Assembly: GCA_964540135.1 (NCBI GenBank) | Contig: CAZILK010000010.1 | Span: 1-40,981, forward strand | DNA from: CAZCAQ01 sp964540135 | Lineage (GTDB): Bacteria; Patescibacteriota; WWE3; UBA101185; UBA10185 | Length of the DNA: 40,981 nt | Direction: 5' to 3' | Notes under the pieces: generated by a model | The model's input: the letters and a program-made list of their open reading frames with translations, nothing else | Database searches by the model: none | What the model was told of the DNA's origin: nothing | Shown: positions 30,254-39,400 of the stretch, piece by piece | Layout: each line of letters begins with the position of its first letter | Numbering within the stretch: the first letter of the stretch is position 1 | Translations under genes and position numbers: made by a program

Positions 30254-31381
30254 ATGAGTATGCAAGAACACTTTAAAAATTTAATCAAGCTTGCCTCGTC
30301 TATGCACTACGGAGCCATGAATCATTATAAAAATTCTGGATTTCAGTATATGGATGTCCCTGAGATTGTTGGTATTACTGGGTCTTGTGAAAATGTAGAT
30401 ACTTTATTTAGAGTTAGTAGCAATTTAGATGTACCTCTGTACTTCACCCAAACAGGCCAACTAGCCCTTGAGCAAGCGCTGCAATACTCCTCTAGTGTTT
30501 ACACGGTTGTACACAGCGGCAGAGATGAAGCACTAGAAGACAATAGACATTTGCGACAGTTTAGACTAATTGAGGAGGAGTTTGACTGCTCTTGCCTACA
30601 TACAACTAGAGAAACATATGATGAAGAGGCGATGTATGAAGAAATGCTAAGACATATTGAAAATGCAACAAAAGCACTAATATCTCAAGTACTAAAAGAT
30701 CACGAAGAGCTATTAAATGATTACTATAAAAGAGACACTCAAAATTTAAGATCAATCCTCGCAAGACCATACCTTAGAATCACCTACGAAGATGCTGTTA
30801 CACTTCTAACTCAAAATGGTTTTGAATCTTTAGCTTTTGGAGATGATCTAGAAGCTGAGCACGAGGCTCGGATTGTTGAGCTTGTGAATAAAGCGAATAA
30901 CTACGGCAATACGCTTCCCGAGTTTTCACCAGTACTAATAATGAAGTATCCAAAAGAAATTAAGTTCTTTAACATGAAGGTATCTGATACCGATCCACGA
31001 GTTGTACTTTCAGCAGACTGCGTCTTTCCATATTCTGGTGAGGCAGTCGGATCTTCTGTTCGTGAACATGACGGTATAAAGCTGCTTGTTAGACTTTTAA
31101 CATCAAAGATGTTTAGAATCCTTGAATCAAACGGCGGAAGTTACGAAGACTTTAAATGGTATATAGAAGATATGATCATTGCGCAAAAAACACTACCACA
31201 CGCTGGTTTTGGAATTGGAAGTGAACGAATTATGCAGTTCATTTTAGGATTTGAAGATATTAGACAAAGCTCACTCATGAGCCTTATGGCAAAACAGACT
31301 AAAGACTGGATGCCACAAGCTGAAAAACAAAAAGCCTGTGCTAAAGAAACTGCAGATATTCCGGCTCAAGTAGAAGCATAG
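30254..31381 (+). CDS. Class II tRNA-synthetase-like core enzyme (AsnA/AsnRS-related asparagine synthetase)
   Basis: 375 aa from ATG 30254. Class II motif 2 is seen as RHLRQFRLIEEEF and motif 3 as GFGIGSERIMQFILG, with the conserved arginine that binds ATP. There is no N-terminal OB-fold anticodon-binding domain, and the whole protein is catalytic core plus a helical insert (about 130-210). It resembles the AspRS/AsnRS-derived asparagine synthetases of archaea, which make Asn from Asp and ATP. A tRNA-independent role is therefore likely, though the substrate is inferred. The earlier ATG 30224 abuts the terminator U-tract and is rejected. A TAAAAA box is 7 nt upstream of the chosen ATG. Confidence 0.75.
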   Translation: MSMQEHFKNLIKLASSMHYGAMNHYKNSGFQYMDVPEIVGITGSCENVDTLFRVSSNLDVPLYFTQTGQLALEQALQYSSSVYTVVHSGRDEALEDNRHLRQFRLIEEEFDCSCLHTTRETYDEEAMYEEMLRHIENATKALISQVLKDHEELLNDYYKRDTQNLRSILARPYLRITYEDAVTLLTQNGFESLAFGDDLEAEHEARIVELVNKANNYGNTLPEFSPVLIMKYPKEIKFFNMKVSDTDPRVVLSADCVFPYSGEAVGSSVREHDGIKLLVRLLTSKMFRILESNGGSYEDFKWYIEDMIIAQKTLPHAGFGIGSERIMQFILGFEDIRQSSLMSLMAKQTKDWMPQAEKQKACAKETADIPAQVEA

Positions 31382-31423
31382 CCAGGTTTGTAATTAAAGC
31401 TTAATAATTTTTGGCAAAGTTGG

Positions 31424-31429
31424 TATACT
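31424..31429 (+). promoter_or_regulatory. Extended -10 TGGTATACT, 7 nt before a GTG start
   Basis: TG at 31421-31422, G, TATACT, ATTTGCA, then GTG 31437. Confidence 0.65.
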
Positions 31430-31436
31430 ATTTGCA

Positions 31437-32222
31437 GTGATTAATCTGCTAGGCAAGAAACAAACAAAGACTTCAACAAACGGCCAGAATGAGATTTTGC
31501 CAACACATAAAGGACTTTTTGAAAAAAACACAGCTACAATTGCTGTTGTTGGCACTGTTGCACTCATTGTTATTATAACAGCAGCCATATATCTAGCAGC
31601 ATCTGGCAAATTAATAAACCCAAAGCAACCAACAAATACCGTTCAAACTACACCAAGTCCATTTAAAAACCTAGTAGTTACAAAACCCACAGGTGAGACT
31701 CCAGTTATAGAAATTGATGAAGCAGCATCAAGAGAAACAGAATTAAAAGTGGGTTTCAAAGTGACTCTGGGGGCTGATTGGCAGAGTTTTGTTGCGGAGG
31801 ACACTGATTCACACGGTATTATCAATTTCATAATACCAACGGCTGAAGGTCAAACAAATGAATCTACTGCAAGCCAACCAGAACTCACTCCGGACTACCA
31901 AGGAGAGATAGAAGCATATACCTCTGACTATGCTTATGACCCAAACTCAACCACACTTGAAATTAAAAATGAACAATTCGAAGTTAAAGAGGTAGGCGGC
32001 GTGAACATAATGACCAAAAAAATAAGTCTACTTGGCGGTAATTATGCCTTTGCAGGCGAGTGGTCTATGAACGGCAAAACGCTTTTGATAAGAATTATCG
32101 CCCCAACTCCAGAGCAAGCTGAGTCAGTCTTCTATGCTGTTGGTAATACGGTTGAGCTCGTCGCAGAAGAACCCACACCAGAAATAGGTTCAAACGAAAC
32201 GCCAGCACCTGAAACAGAGTAA
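31437..32222 (+). CDS. Membrane-anchored hypothetical protein, 261 aa (GTG start)
   Basis: Residues 1-30 are cytoplasmic and basic, followed by one helix (about 32-55, TATIAVVGTVALIVIITAAIYLAA), a Thr/Pro linker, and an extracytoplasmic domain. That domain reads FKVTLGADWQSFV, then IINFIIPTAEG, later ISLLGGNYAFAGEWSMNGKTLLIRII. The tail is acidic and Pro/Glu-rich. The layout resembles the 9366 gene (anchor, linker, single beta-rich domain), but I do not see sequence similarity. Confidence 0.6.
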   Translation: MINLLGKKQTKTSTNGQNEILPTHKGLFEKNTATIAVVGTVALIVIITAAIYLAASGKLINPKQPTNTVQTTPSPFKNLVVTKPTGETPVIEIDEAASRETELKVGFKVTLGADWQSFVAEDTDSHGIINFIIPTAEGQTNESTASQPELTPDYQGEIEAYTSDYAYDPNSTTLEIKNEQFEVKEVGGVNIMTKKISLLGGNYAFAGEWSMNGKTLLIRIIAPTPEQAESVFYAVGNTVELVAEEPTPEIGSNETPAPETE

Positions 32223-32226
32223 GTAC

Positions 32227-32961
32227 TTATTCTTCTATTATCTCAGCTTTAGTTATAACTACCGGGTCTAATGGTTTATCACCTGCATCTTTTTGCACCT
32301 TTGAGATTGCCTCTACTACATCAAGACCATCGGTTACAACTCCAAAGTTAGTATGCTTACCATCAAGCCATGGGGTTGAAGCAGCTGTCACTATAAAAAA
32401 TTGGCTACCGTTTGTAGCAGGACCTGAATTCGCCATAGCTAAAGAGCCTTTGACCAGTTTTATACCACTCTGCTCATCTTCAAATTGATACCCAGGACCA
32501 CCTGTCCCAGTACCTGTTGGGTCGCCACCCTGAATCATAAAATCTTCAATTACTCTATGAAAGATTATACCGTTGTAGTAACCATCGTTAACCAGTGCTA
32601 CAAAGTTATTTACGGTTTTAGGTGCTTCTTTCTCGAAAAGATCAATCGTAATTACACCTTTAGTTGTAGTTAATACTGCTTTGTAATTAACACCCTCTTT
32701 AAGCTCTAACTCAAATGGTTTTGTATATGTCTTTTTAGTCTCTTGCATACTCTGCTCCTTTTTATCTGATGCTGAAGGTTCTGTAGAATCTGTGTCCACT
32801 AAAGAATCGCTCTTTTTAGGTGTCTCTTGTGAAACTTCTTCGTTTGGTTTAGGACTAACTACAGAATCAACATCACGAGAATTCGAATTTAATAATATTA
32901 CTAAAAAAATTACTGAAATACTGATACCGACAAAAAATATCGCAAGGTTTTGTTGTTTCAT
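32227..32961 (-). CDS. Membrane-anchored cyclophilin-type peptidyl-prolyl isomerase
   Basis: 244 aa. A signal anchor (about 7-25) is followed by a Ser/Glu/Lys linker and a cyclophilin domain from about residue 84 to the end. Catalytic and binding elements are visible: FHRVIEDFMIQGGDPTGTGTGGPGY with the Arg/Phe/Gln set, FEDE, LAMANSGPATNGSQFFI and a W...L.G.HT.FG segment. The enzyme accelerates proline isomerisation in proteins outside the membrane. It is convergent with the gene at 31437. Confidence 0.92.
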   Translation of the reverse strand: MKQQNLAIFFVGISISVIFLVILLNSNSRDVDSVVSPKPNEEVSQETPKKSDSLVDTDSTEPSASDKKEQSMQETKKTYTKPFELELKEGVNYKAVLTTTKGVITIDLFEKEAPKTVNNFVALVNDGYYNGIIFHRVIEDFMIQGGDPTGTGTGGPGYQFEDEQSGIKLVKGSLAMANSGPATNGSQFFIVTAASTPWLDGKHTNFGVVTDGLDVVEAISKVQKDAGDKPLDPVVITKAEIIEE

Positions 32962-32976
32962 AACATGGCTATGTTA
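32961..32976. promoter_or_regulatory. Palindrome TAACAT-GGCT-ATGTTA at the cyclophilin start
   Basis: 6-bp arms with a 4-nt loop, lying immediately upstream of the start codon on the minus strand and overlapping a TAACAT -10-like box. It is a possible operator or mRNA hairpin at the ribosome site. No repressor gene is adjacent. Confidence 0.35.
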
Positions 32977-33006
32977 ACATCTCACCCGTATAAGATTCAA
33001 GTAACT

Positions 33007-33963
33007 TCAGTCTATTAAATCACCACCAAAAGATATACCAGTGTATGTACTAGTGATAGATTTTGCAAGTAAAGCGCCTACTGAAACAACATGAATCTTA
33101 TCGAGTTTAGAGCTCTCCTCACTAAGTGGAATCGAATCAGTAATAATTACACTACTTAATGGGGAATCAGTTATCCTCTGGATTGCCGGTGGTGAGAATA
33201 TGCCATGAGTGCTCGCTGCAAAAACTGACTTTGCTCCGCGCTTTAAAATGAGTTTTGCTGCATTCGCAATACTTCCGGCTGTATCAATAATATCGTCAAC
33301 TATTAAAACATTTTTATCTGCAACCTCCCCTATCATATCAAGGGCTTGTGACTCATTCTTAACTGCTGTATCTCGTTCTTTATAAACTATTGCAAGACCT
33401 TCTGCTCCAAGTCTTTTAGCATATGCTGTTGCCCTGACTGTACCGCCTTTATCAGGTGATGCAACGACTAAGTTTTTTAATCTCATCTTTTTAATATAGG
33501 GAAGTAATACATAACTTGCATACAAGTTATCCCAAGGTCCTTTGAAAAAACCTTGTTGTTGTTCCGAGTGAACATCAAGCGTTATGATTCTTGAAACTCC
33601 TGCATGTTCAAACATTGAAGCGACAAGTGAGGCGCTTATTGGAACACGTGGGTTACATTTTCTATCTTGTCTTGAATAACCAAAGTATGGGCATACCAAA
33701 ATGACCTCATTTGCAGAAGCTCTTCTTGCTGCATCTGCCATGAGCACTATCTCCATAATATGTGCGTTAACATCACAACAAGTAGGCTGAATGATAAAAA
33801 CATCCTTCTTTCTCGTTGAGACCGGAAGCTGCACATTAATTTCCCCATCTGCAAAACTAGTACAAGGAAAGTGAACTTTCGTTCTAAGCTTCTTAGCAAC
33901 TTTTAACGCAAGCTCTTTATTTGCCGAACCTGAAAGCAGTATGTAACCATTACTTTTTGACAT
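33007..33963 (-). CDS. prs: Ribose-phosphate pyrophosphokinase (PRPP synthetase)
   Basis: 318 aa, the standard length. Key elements are FADGEINVQL (about 38-47), the VCPYFGYSRQDRK flexible-loop region (about 90-102), the DVHSEQQQGFF segment, and the PRPP-binding loop LIVDDIIDTAGS (about 216-227). The enzyme makes PRPP from ribose-5-phosphate and ATP in the cytoplasm. It would supply substrate for the PRTase-like gene at 197 and for nucleotide and NAD synthesis. It lies in a same-strand run after the RmlB-like gene (86-nt gap). Confidence 0.96.
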   Translation of the reverse strand: MSKSNGYILLSGSANKELALKVAKKLRTKVHFPCTSFADGEINVQLPVSTRKKDVFIIQPTCCDVNAHIMEIVLMADAARRASANEVILVCPYFGYSRQDRKCNPRVPISASLVASMFEHAGVSRIITLDVHSEQQQGFFKGPWDNLYASYVLLPYIKKMRLKNLVVASPDKGGTVRATAYAKRLGAEGLAIVYKERDTAVKNESQALDMIGEVADKNVLIVDDIIDTAGSIANAAKLILKRGAKSVFAASTHGIFSPPAIQRITDSPLSSVIITDSIPLSEESSKLDKIHVVSVGALLAKSITSTYTGISFGGDLID

Positions 33964-34049
33964 AAAATTTGCGGGCAGATTTTTAAACCATGCACAGTAG
34001 CTGAAATCCTATTCCTGTAGCTTTGGAAAGTCAAATATTAAATAGATGG

Positions 34050-35054
34050 TTATACTTTTGAATAGTTTTCAACAAATCCTTTGTCTACAAGGGGCTCCCA
34101 CCACCAGCTATTATTTTTATACCAATCAACAACAGTATCTAAACCTTGTTCGAATGTAATCTCACTATGCCAACTAAGATCTTTTGTAATTTTTGAACAA
34201 TCAAGTAAGTACCTTTTATCATGCCCGGGTCTATCTTCTACGTATTCTTTAAAAGAACTCGGTTTATTCAAGCGCACCAATATTGCATCAGCGATTTCCT
34301 CAACACTCTTTTCAACACCGCTCCCAATATTATAACTTTCACCAACAACACCTTTTTTTATAATAAGCTCGATTGCTTTAGCATGATCATCTACATGTAG
34401 CCACTCTCTTTTATTACTGCTGCTTTTAAAAAGAGGGATTGCTTTATTCGTTAGTAAATTTGTAACAAATCTTGGAATTATTTTCTCAGGAAATTGAAAT
34501 GGTCCGTAATTGTTTGAACAATGACTTATGGTTACTGGCAATTTAAAGGTATGAAAATAAGACATTACAACGTGGTTTGCAGCTGCTTTTGATGCATTAT
34601 AAGGTGTTTTTGGCATGTACGGATCTGATTCTTTAAATGCTCTTTCTTCGCTAAGCTCTAAATCACCAAATACTTCACAGGTTGAAATATGATGAAATCG
34701 AGTTATGCCTACTCTTCTTGAGGCCTCCAAAAGCATCTGAGCACCAAGCACATTGGTTTTAACAAAGATATCTGGTTCTACCATAGCACGGCCATTATGC
34801 GATTCAGCTGCAAAGTTAACCACAACATCCACTTTGTGTTTTTTTAGAAGAGCTTCAGTATTATTGATATCTGCAATATCTCCTTTTACAAAGATGTGAT
34901 TTGGGTTTTCTTCAAGTTCTTTTATAGAGTTTAAGTTTCCTGCATAGGTAAGTAAATCAAGATTAATTATTTTATCTAGAGGGTTTTGTTTTAACCAGTA
35001 CTTTATAAAATTAGACCCAATAAAACCGGCACCACCAGTAACAAGTAAAATCAT
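34050..35054 (-). CDS. rfbB: dTDP-glucose 4,6-dehydratase-like (RmlB/RfbB family), altered active site
   Basis: 334 aa. It is an extended SDR with TGGAGFIG (6-13), the RmlB-type DLLTYAGN segment and SYNIGSGVEKS near the C-terminus. The catalytic YxxxK is Tyr152/Lys156. The dehydratase triad normally reads S-T-D-E-V; here it is STCEVFG (124-130), so the proton-donating Asp is Cys126 and the neighbouring Glu127 is kept. AAESHNGRA replaces the usual AAESHVDRS. The substrate may be a different nucleotide sugar. No other rml genes are in the window. The -10 (TGA + TAAAAT) is 8 nt upstream. Confidence 0.8.
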   Translation of the reverse strand: MILLVTGGAGFIGSNFIKYWLKQNPLDKIINLDLLTYAGNLNSIKELEENPNHIFVKGDIADINNTEALLKKHKVDVVVNFAAESHNGRAMVEPDIFVKTNVLGAQMLLEASRRVGITRFHHISTCEVFGDLELSEERAFKESDPYMPKTPYNASKAAANHVVMSYFHTFKLPVTISHCSNNYGPFQFPEKIIPRFVTNLLTNKAIPLFKSSSNKREWLHVDDHAKAIELIIKKGVVGESYNIGSGVEKSVEEIADAILVRLNKPSSFKEYVEDRPGHDKRYLLDCSKITKDLSWHSEITFEQGLDTVVDWYKNNSWWWEPLVDKGFVENYSKV

Positions 35055-35121
35055 CTGAAGTCATTTTATCAAATCAACACCACTACAACAAATGAAAAAA
35101 GCTTTGAGAAAGACTTTGGAT

Positions 35122-35793
35122 CTAATAATAATTGCGAACAAGAGCAAGATCTGGTCCCGTAACATCAAGATAGCTTGCAAAATTTTTATCGATAAATCCC
35201 GTGTTAATAAAACCAGAATCTAAATCAATATACACACCATGTGTGTGTCCCATAACAAGGATGTAATCTTTTTTTCTACTCTTTCTAATAAAACCATAGT
35301 TCATCGCTTTGTTTGTAATCTTCAATCCTTTTTTACCGGAATACATCAATGCAATTTGTAGATATTTTAACGGAAAGTTAAAAAAGAAAGTTAGGTGTGC
35401 CAAGTATTTCGGAGCTCTTCTGAAAAGTTTACCAGCAACACGAGATAAAAATGACAAATTTTGACCATGCTCAATATGAAGTACTCTGCCGTCAGGAAGT
35501 TCTAGTCTATAAAAATGGCACTCGAGATCACAAAATTCTTTAACTCTATCATCTGTTTTTTCTGCTGGATCATGGTTGCCGTGTATATAAACTGCTTTTT
35601 TTGATTTTAAAATCCCAAAAAGCTTAGACCAATCAGACACCATAAATTCATCAAAAGTGATCTTTTTTTGATCCCAGAAATCACCGTTTATTATTATTTG
35701 ATCAAATTGGCGAAAAAGATCAGCTAAGAAGTCAAACTTCTTTTTGCTAAACTTCCTACCAAGATGTGTATCGCTAAAAACAAGGGTTTTCAC
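35122..35793 (-). CDS. LpxH-like metallophosphoesterase
   Basis: 223 aa. The metal-site blocks are present in order: FSDTHLG (6-12), NGDFWD (about 36-41), HGNHDP (about 71-76), a His in IEHGQNL (about 108) and GHTHGV (about 182-187). The GDFWD form resembles UDP-2,3-diacylglucosamine hydrolases (LpxH/UshA-type phosphoesterases), but CPR cells lack lipid A, so the substrate must differ. Translation starts at GTG, with an AGAGG SD 4 nt upstream, one of the few SD-led genes here. It leads a same-strand run to the RmlB-like and prs genes. Confidence 0.84.
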   Translation of the reverse strand: MKTLVFSDTHLGRKFSKKKFDFLADLFRQFDQIIINGDFWDQKKITFDEFMVSDWSKLFGILKSKKAVYIHGNHDPAEKTDDRVKEFCDLECHFYRLELPDGRVLHIEHGQNLSFLSRVAGKLFRRAPKYLAHLTFFFNFPLKYLQIALMYSGKKGLKITNKAMNYGFIRKSRKKDYILVMGHTHGVYIDLDSGFINTGFIDKNFASYLDVTGPDLALVRNYY

Positions 35794-35910
35794 TCCACCT
35801 CTTCCCCCAGCACCTTCTAAGTACCAGTTAATTAAACGCTATAAATAAGTTTACCAGAAAATGCTAAATAGGTGAATTAGCTGTAGCAACCCCTAAACAT
35901 GGTTTGATGG

Positions 35911-35916
35911 TATACT
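35911..35916 (+). promoter_or_regulatory. Extended -10 TGGTATACT before a GTG start
   Basis: TG, G, TATACT, CTTTGT, then GTG 35923 at exactly 6 nt. Confidence 0.72.
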
Positions 35917-35922
35917 CTTTGT

Positions 35923-36489
35923 GTGAAAAATACGGTTAAAAAAACACTAATAAATTCGCTTGTTAAGCTTGAGAGCAAAGGAATAAATCTACTTAGTGTG
36001 CCATCTATAAAGCCTGACAAAAGAACTTTACAAGCTTTTGAAATCTTAAAACAGATATACACAAGAGCAGAGAATACTGATTTAAAGATTTGGATAGCAG
36101 GCTCTTGGGCTGCAATGGGGGCATCTGGTAAGTTTATTAAAAATACTAACGACATTGATATTACTGTTAGAACTCTGGAGGACGAGGAAAGACTGATGGA
36201 AATTGTAGTATCTCTAGGATTCAGGGTTGTTGGTCACAGTAGGCTACTTGCTATCAGATGCGTTGGTATTGAAAACGATATCCAGATTGATTTTGCTAGT
36301 ATTACAAACCCAAAGTCTCATTTTTACAACATACATCTTAGTGATGAAGACTTCGGACTACTTGACGGCTTCACATTCCGAATAGTTCCAAAAGCTAGTT
36401 TAGTCGAAATTTACAAAAAACTAGTTCTTGATCACACACGAAATACTAAAGAAGACCTTGTTAAACTAAAAGCGTTTGCTTCTAAATAA
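35923..36489 (+). CDS. Nucleotidyltransferase-fold protein (GTG start)
   Basis: 188 aa. The superfamily core is WIAGSWAAMGASGKFIKN followed by NDIDITV (about 57-82), giving the GS...DxD catalytic pattern. LIDFAS-like IQIDFASI about 50 residues later supplies the third carboxylate. The family includes AbiEii, MNT/HEPN toxins and aminoglycoside adenylyltransferases. There is no HEPN partner beside it. It is convergent with the giant surface protein, leaving 2 nt between stops. Confidence 0.65.
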   Translation: MKNTVKKTLINSLVKLESKGINLLSVPSIKPDKRTLQAFEILKQIYTRAENTDLKIWIAGSWAAMGASGKFIKNTNDIDITVRTLEDEERLMEIVVSLGFRVVGHSRLLAIRCVGIENDIQIDFASITNPKSHFYNIHLSDEDFGLLDGFTFRIVPKASLVEIYKKLVLDHTRNTKEDLVKLKAFASK

Positions 36490-36491
36490 AC

Positions 36492-39400
36492 TTATCGAGG
36501 AATAAAACCAAACACCTCTTTTAAGCTCGATACTACAAGATCTAGAGCATTCTCAGTTGCTTTTGGGGTAATTGTTACAATATCAATCGACTGAGTAATA
36601 TTTCCAGCTTTATCTTTTGAAATTGCGCGTAAGTGATACACCTTGGAAGGTGTTAATCCAGAAAGTACAACTAAATGATTGAATGTTAAATTTGCATCTT
36701 CTTGTGATTTTTGACCATAGGTTGTACCAGTCCCTTCACCAAATTCAACCTGACTTGTTGCAGCCTCATCTGTATTCCAAGAAATAATTAATTGGGATTT
36801 GCTGGTTTGACCTTCAATCTTAGACACACCTTCAACTTTTAAATTTTCGATTACCGCTGGTCTTGTGTCGGTTGCTGTTGTGAAGTACTGTAAATCACTC
36901 TCTGCTTCATTACCAGCAATATCTCTTCCTGATACTTTTAGTTCATACCTAGCACTCGGGCTTAGTCCTCTAAGGATCATCTTATGCTCTCCCTTAGTCA
37001 GAGCAATATTTACCTCATCGCGTACCGCTGATGGATTACCTTGTGGGTAGTAAGTAACGATACTTGAAATTTCTGTATTGGTTACCCAAGAGATTACAGC
37101 AGTAGACTGAGCTGTATTTTTTGCTTGTTGAATTCTTAGATTTGAAATTCTAGGACTTGGTAATGTTTGAAAGCTTAGAATATTTCCTTCATACTCTTCA
37201 CCCTCACTATCAAAGCTATTAATTTTAAAGTAGTATTTGGAATCATCACTTAGTCCTCCCAGCAGTGTATTTTGTGATGACAAACTTTGTGAGGTTGAGA
37301 TTTGGACATTACCATCAAATGAGGTGTTCTTGCCATAATAAACTTTTACTTTTTCGGCATCTTTAACTGTAAATGAAATTATTGCACTATTTATCCCAAT
37401 ACTTCTTGCTCTTGGTTCAGTTACAACTGGAGGTGGGTCTGTTTTAAAAGACTTCTCATCCGATGTTCCGGTATTACCATCTTCGTCAGTCCAAAGCGCT
37501 TTGTAGTAATAAGTTGTACCAGGACTTAAGTTTGTTAACACAATCTCATGATCTGTTGATTGCTCAGACTTGCTTGGCTGCTCATCATAATAGTCGCCAC
37601 TTTTCTTGCCGTATTGAATCTTTGAATCAGCGTCTCTTGATGTACTCCAAGTTATTGTTGCTTGTCTTGTTGTAATGCTTGTAACTGTTGGTCCTGATGA
37701 AAGTCCTGGAGCATCATCAAACGCACCTTTAGGTGTCAGGCTAATTGAGGTTGCCCAAGTTGGCGTGGCTATTGACTCTGCCGAAGTATCGGACACCCCA
37801 ATGCGCCAATAATATAAAGCGGAATCGTCAACAGTATCAACATATGCGTTTCCTGTAGTTGTCGTCACTGTAGCCCAAGTAGAATCATCGGTTGATCTTT
37901 GAATCTTGTAAGTTAATGAGCCTGTTCCTTTATACGCAGGCGCGCTCCATGCAAGAGAAGCTCTCCACAGCTCAGACTCTTTAATAGAGGCGTCTGAAAC
38001 AGAAACCGATAAAGGCGCATCGGGGAGCGAGGAATCTAGTGTGTAAGTACCTTTAATACAATTACTTGCAGAATAATTATCTGCATCATCAACCCCAACT
38101 ACATAGACAGTATTGCTACCCTTAACAGAGCCAGTTAGCACATCAGCTGTAACGGTTCTTACCGTACCGTTGTCTAGATATGTTGAGGTATTTGAAGTAA
38201 TTGTTGAGAGGGAGCTTGGAGGCGATGTATTAACCATGTAGTAGTAATTAGTTAACGTTCTCCCTCCTGCAGGCGTTGCCGCTCCCCAAGCCAAAGCAAA
38301 AGAATTGGAAGTTGAGGTGCTTGGGGTAACTGTAACGCCAGTTGTTGAATCACACGAGGTTGCAAACGTCGGTGCTGCACCGCCGTAACTTAAGTTACCA
38401 GTACGATATGAGGCGCTACTTGAAGTGTTACATGCAGAATCTACAGTTCTAAAATAAATAACATTATTCCCAACAACAATGTTTGGGGAATCCTGAGCAA
38501 CTGTTAATGTATATGATCCTGTTGCTAGTGGAATATAATCAAGTGCACAATCTGAGCTTGCTTCCGTACCAAGCCACGTCCCGCTCGTACTGTTTATTTG
38601 GTATTGATAACCAAGTACCCCAGCACCAACATCGGAAGGACCATTCACTCCAGTTGTTGGCCATGAAAAAAGCATGTCAGTTACGTTTGAAAAGGAACCA
38701 GAAGGCATTGAGACGTATGCAACATTTGTTGGTAGTGATGGATCGTATTTAAAATTTGTTAAATCCTGATAATCGGAAGCATCTCCAGTAAATACATTCC
38801 CAGCTGAATCTACTGCTTTAAGAGAAACGTAATATTTTTTGTTTACAGTCAGAGTTAGCCCTGACACACTTGCCAAATCAATAGAATTATCTCCAACAAT
38901 ATAAGGGCAAGCAGCATTTGAAATCCCATCGTCAATTCCTGTCAAAAGACCACTAGTTATCTCTGGATCAAGACCTGTTGAGGCAGAGGCAATGTTGGTT
39001 TCGTCAAGTGAAATACAATAACCCAAAATACCCACTCCTCCAACATTATCTGCTCCATCAATCCAGTTAATAACTGGTTCTTCGTTCACCCAATCATCAC
39101 CAGTAGCATCTGCAACTTCTACAACAGTAGCATTAGTTGTAGGTCTGATCTGATCTGAAGCTGTGAATGCAATTGAGATTGACGAAAAAGTTGGAGATGT
39201 TGCCCCAGATGGTTCTAGTGTAACTTGATACTGAACATACCTACGCGAATCAGTCACGCATCCTCCAGTTAAATCGGCACCTGATGACTTGGCGGCGCAC
39301 GAAGCCCAGTCAGTGGCACCAACCATAGTTGCACTGTTAGATGTTCTTACTTTTACTGTAGTAGTACCCAAACCTGCTGTTGTGTAAGAAAGAGTTCCCC

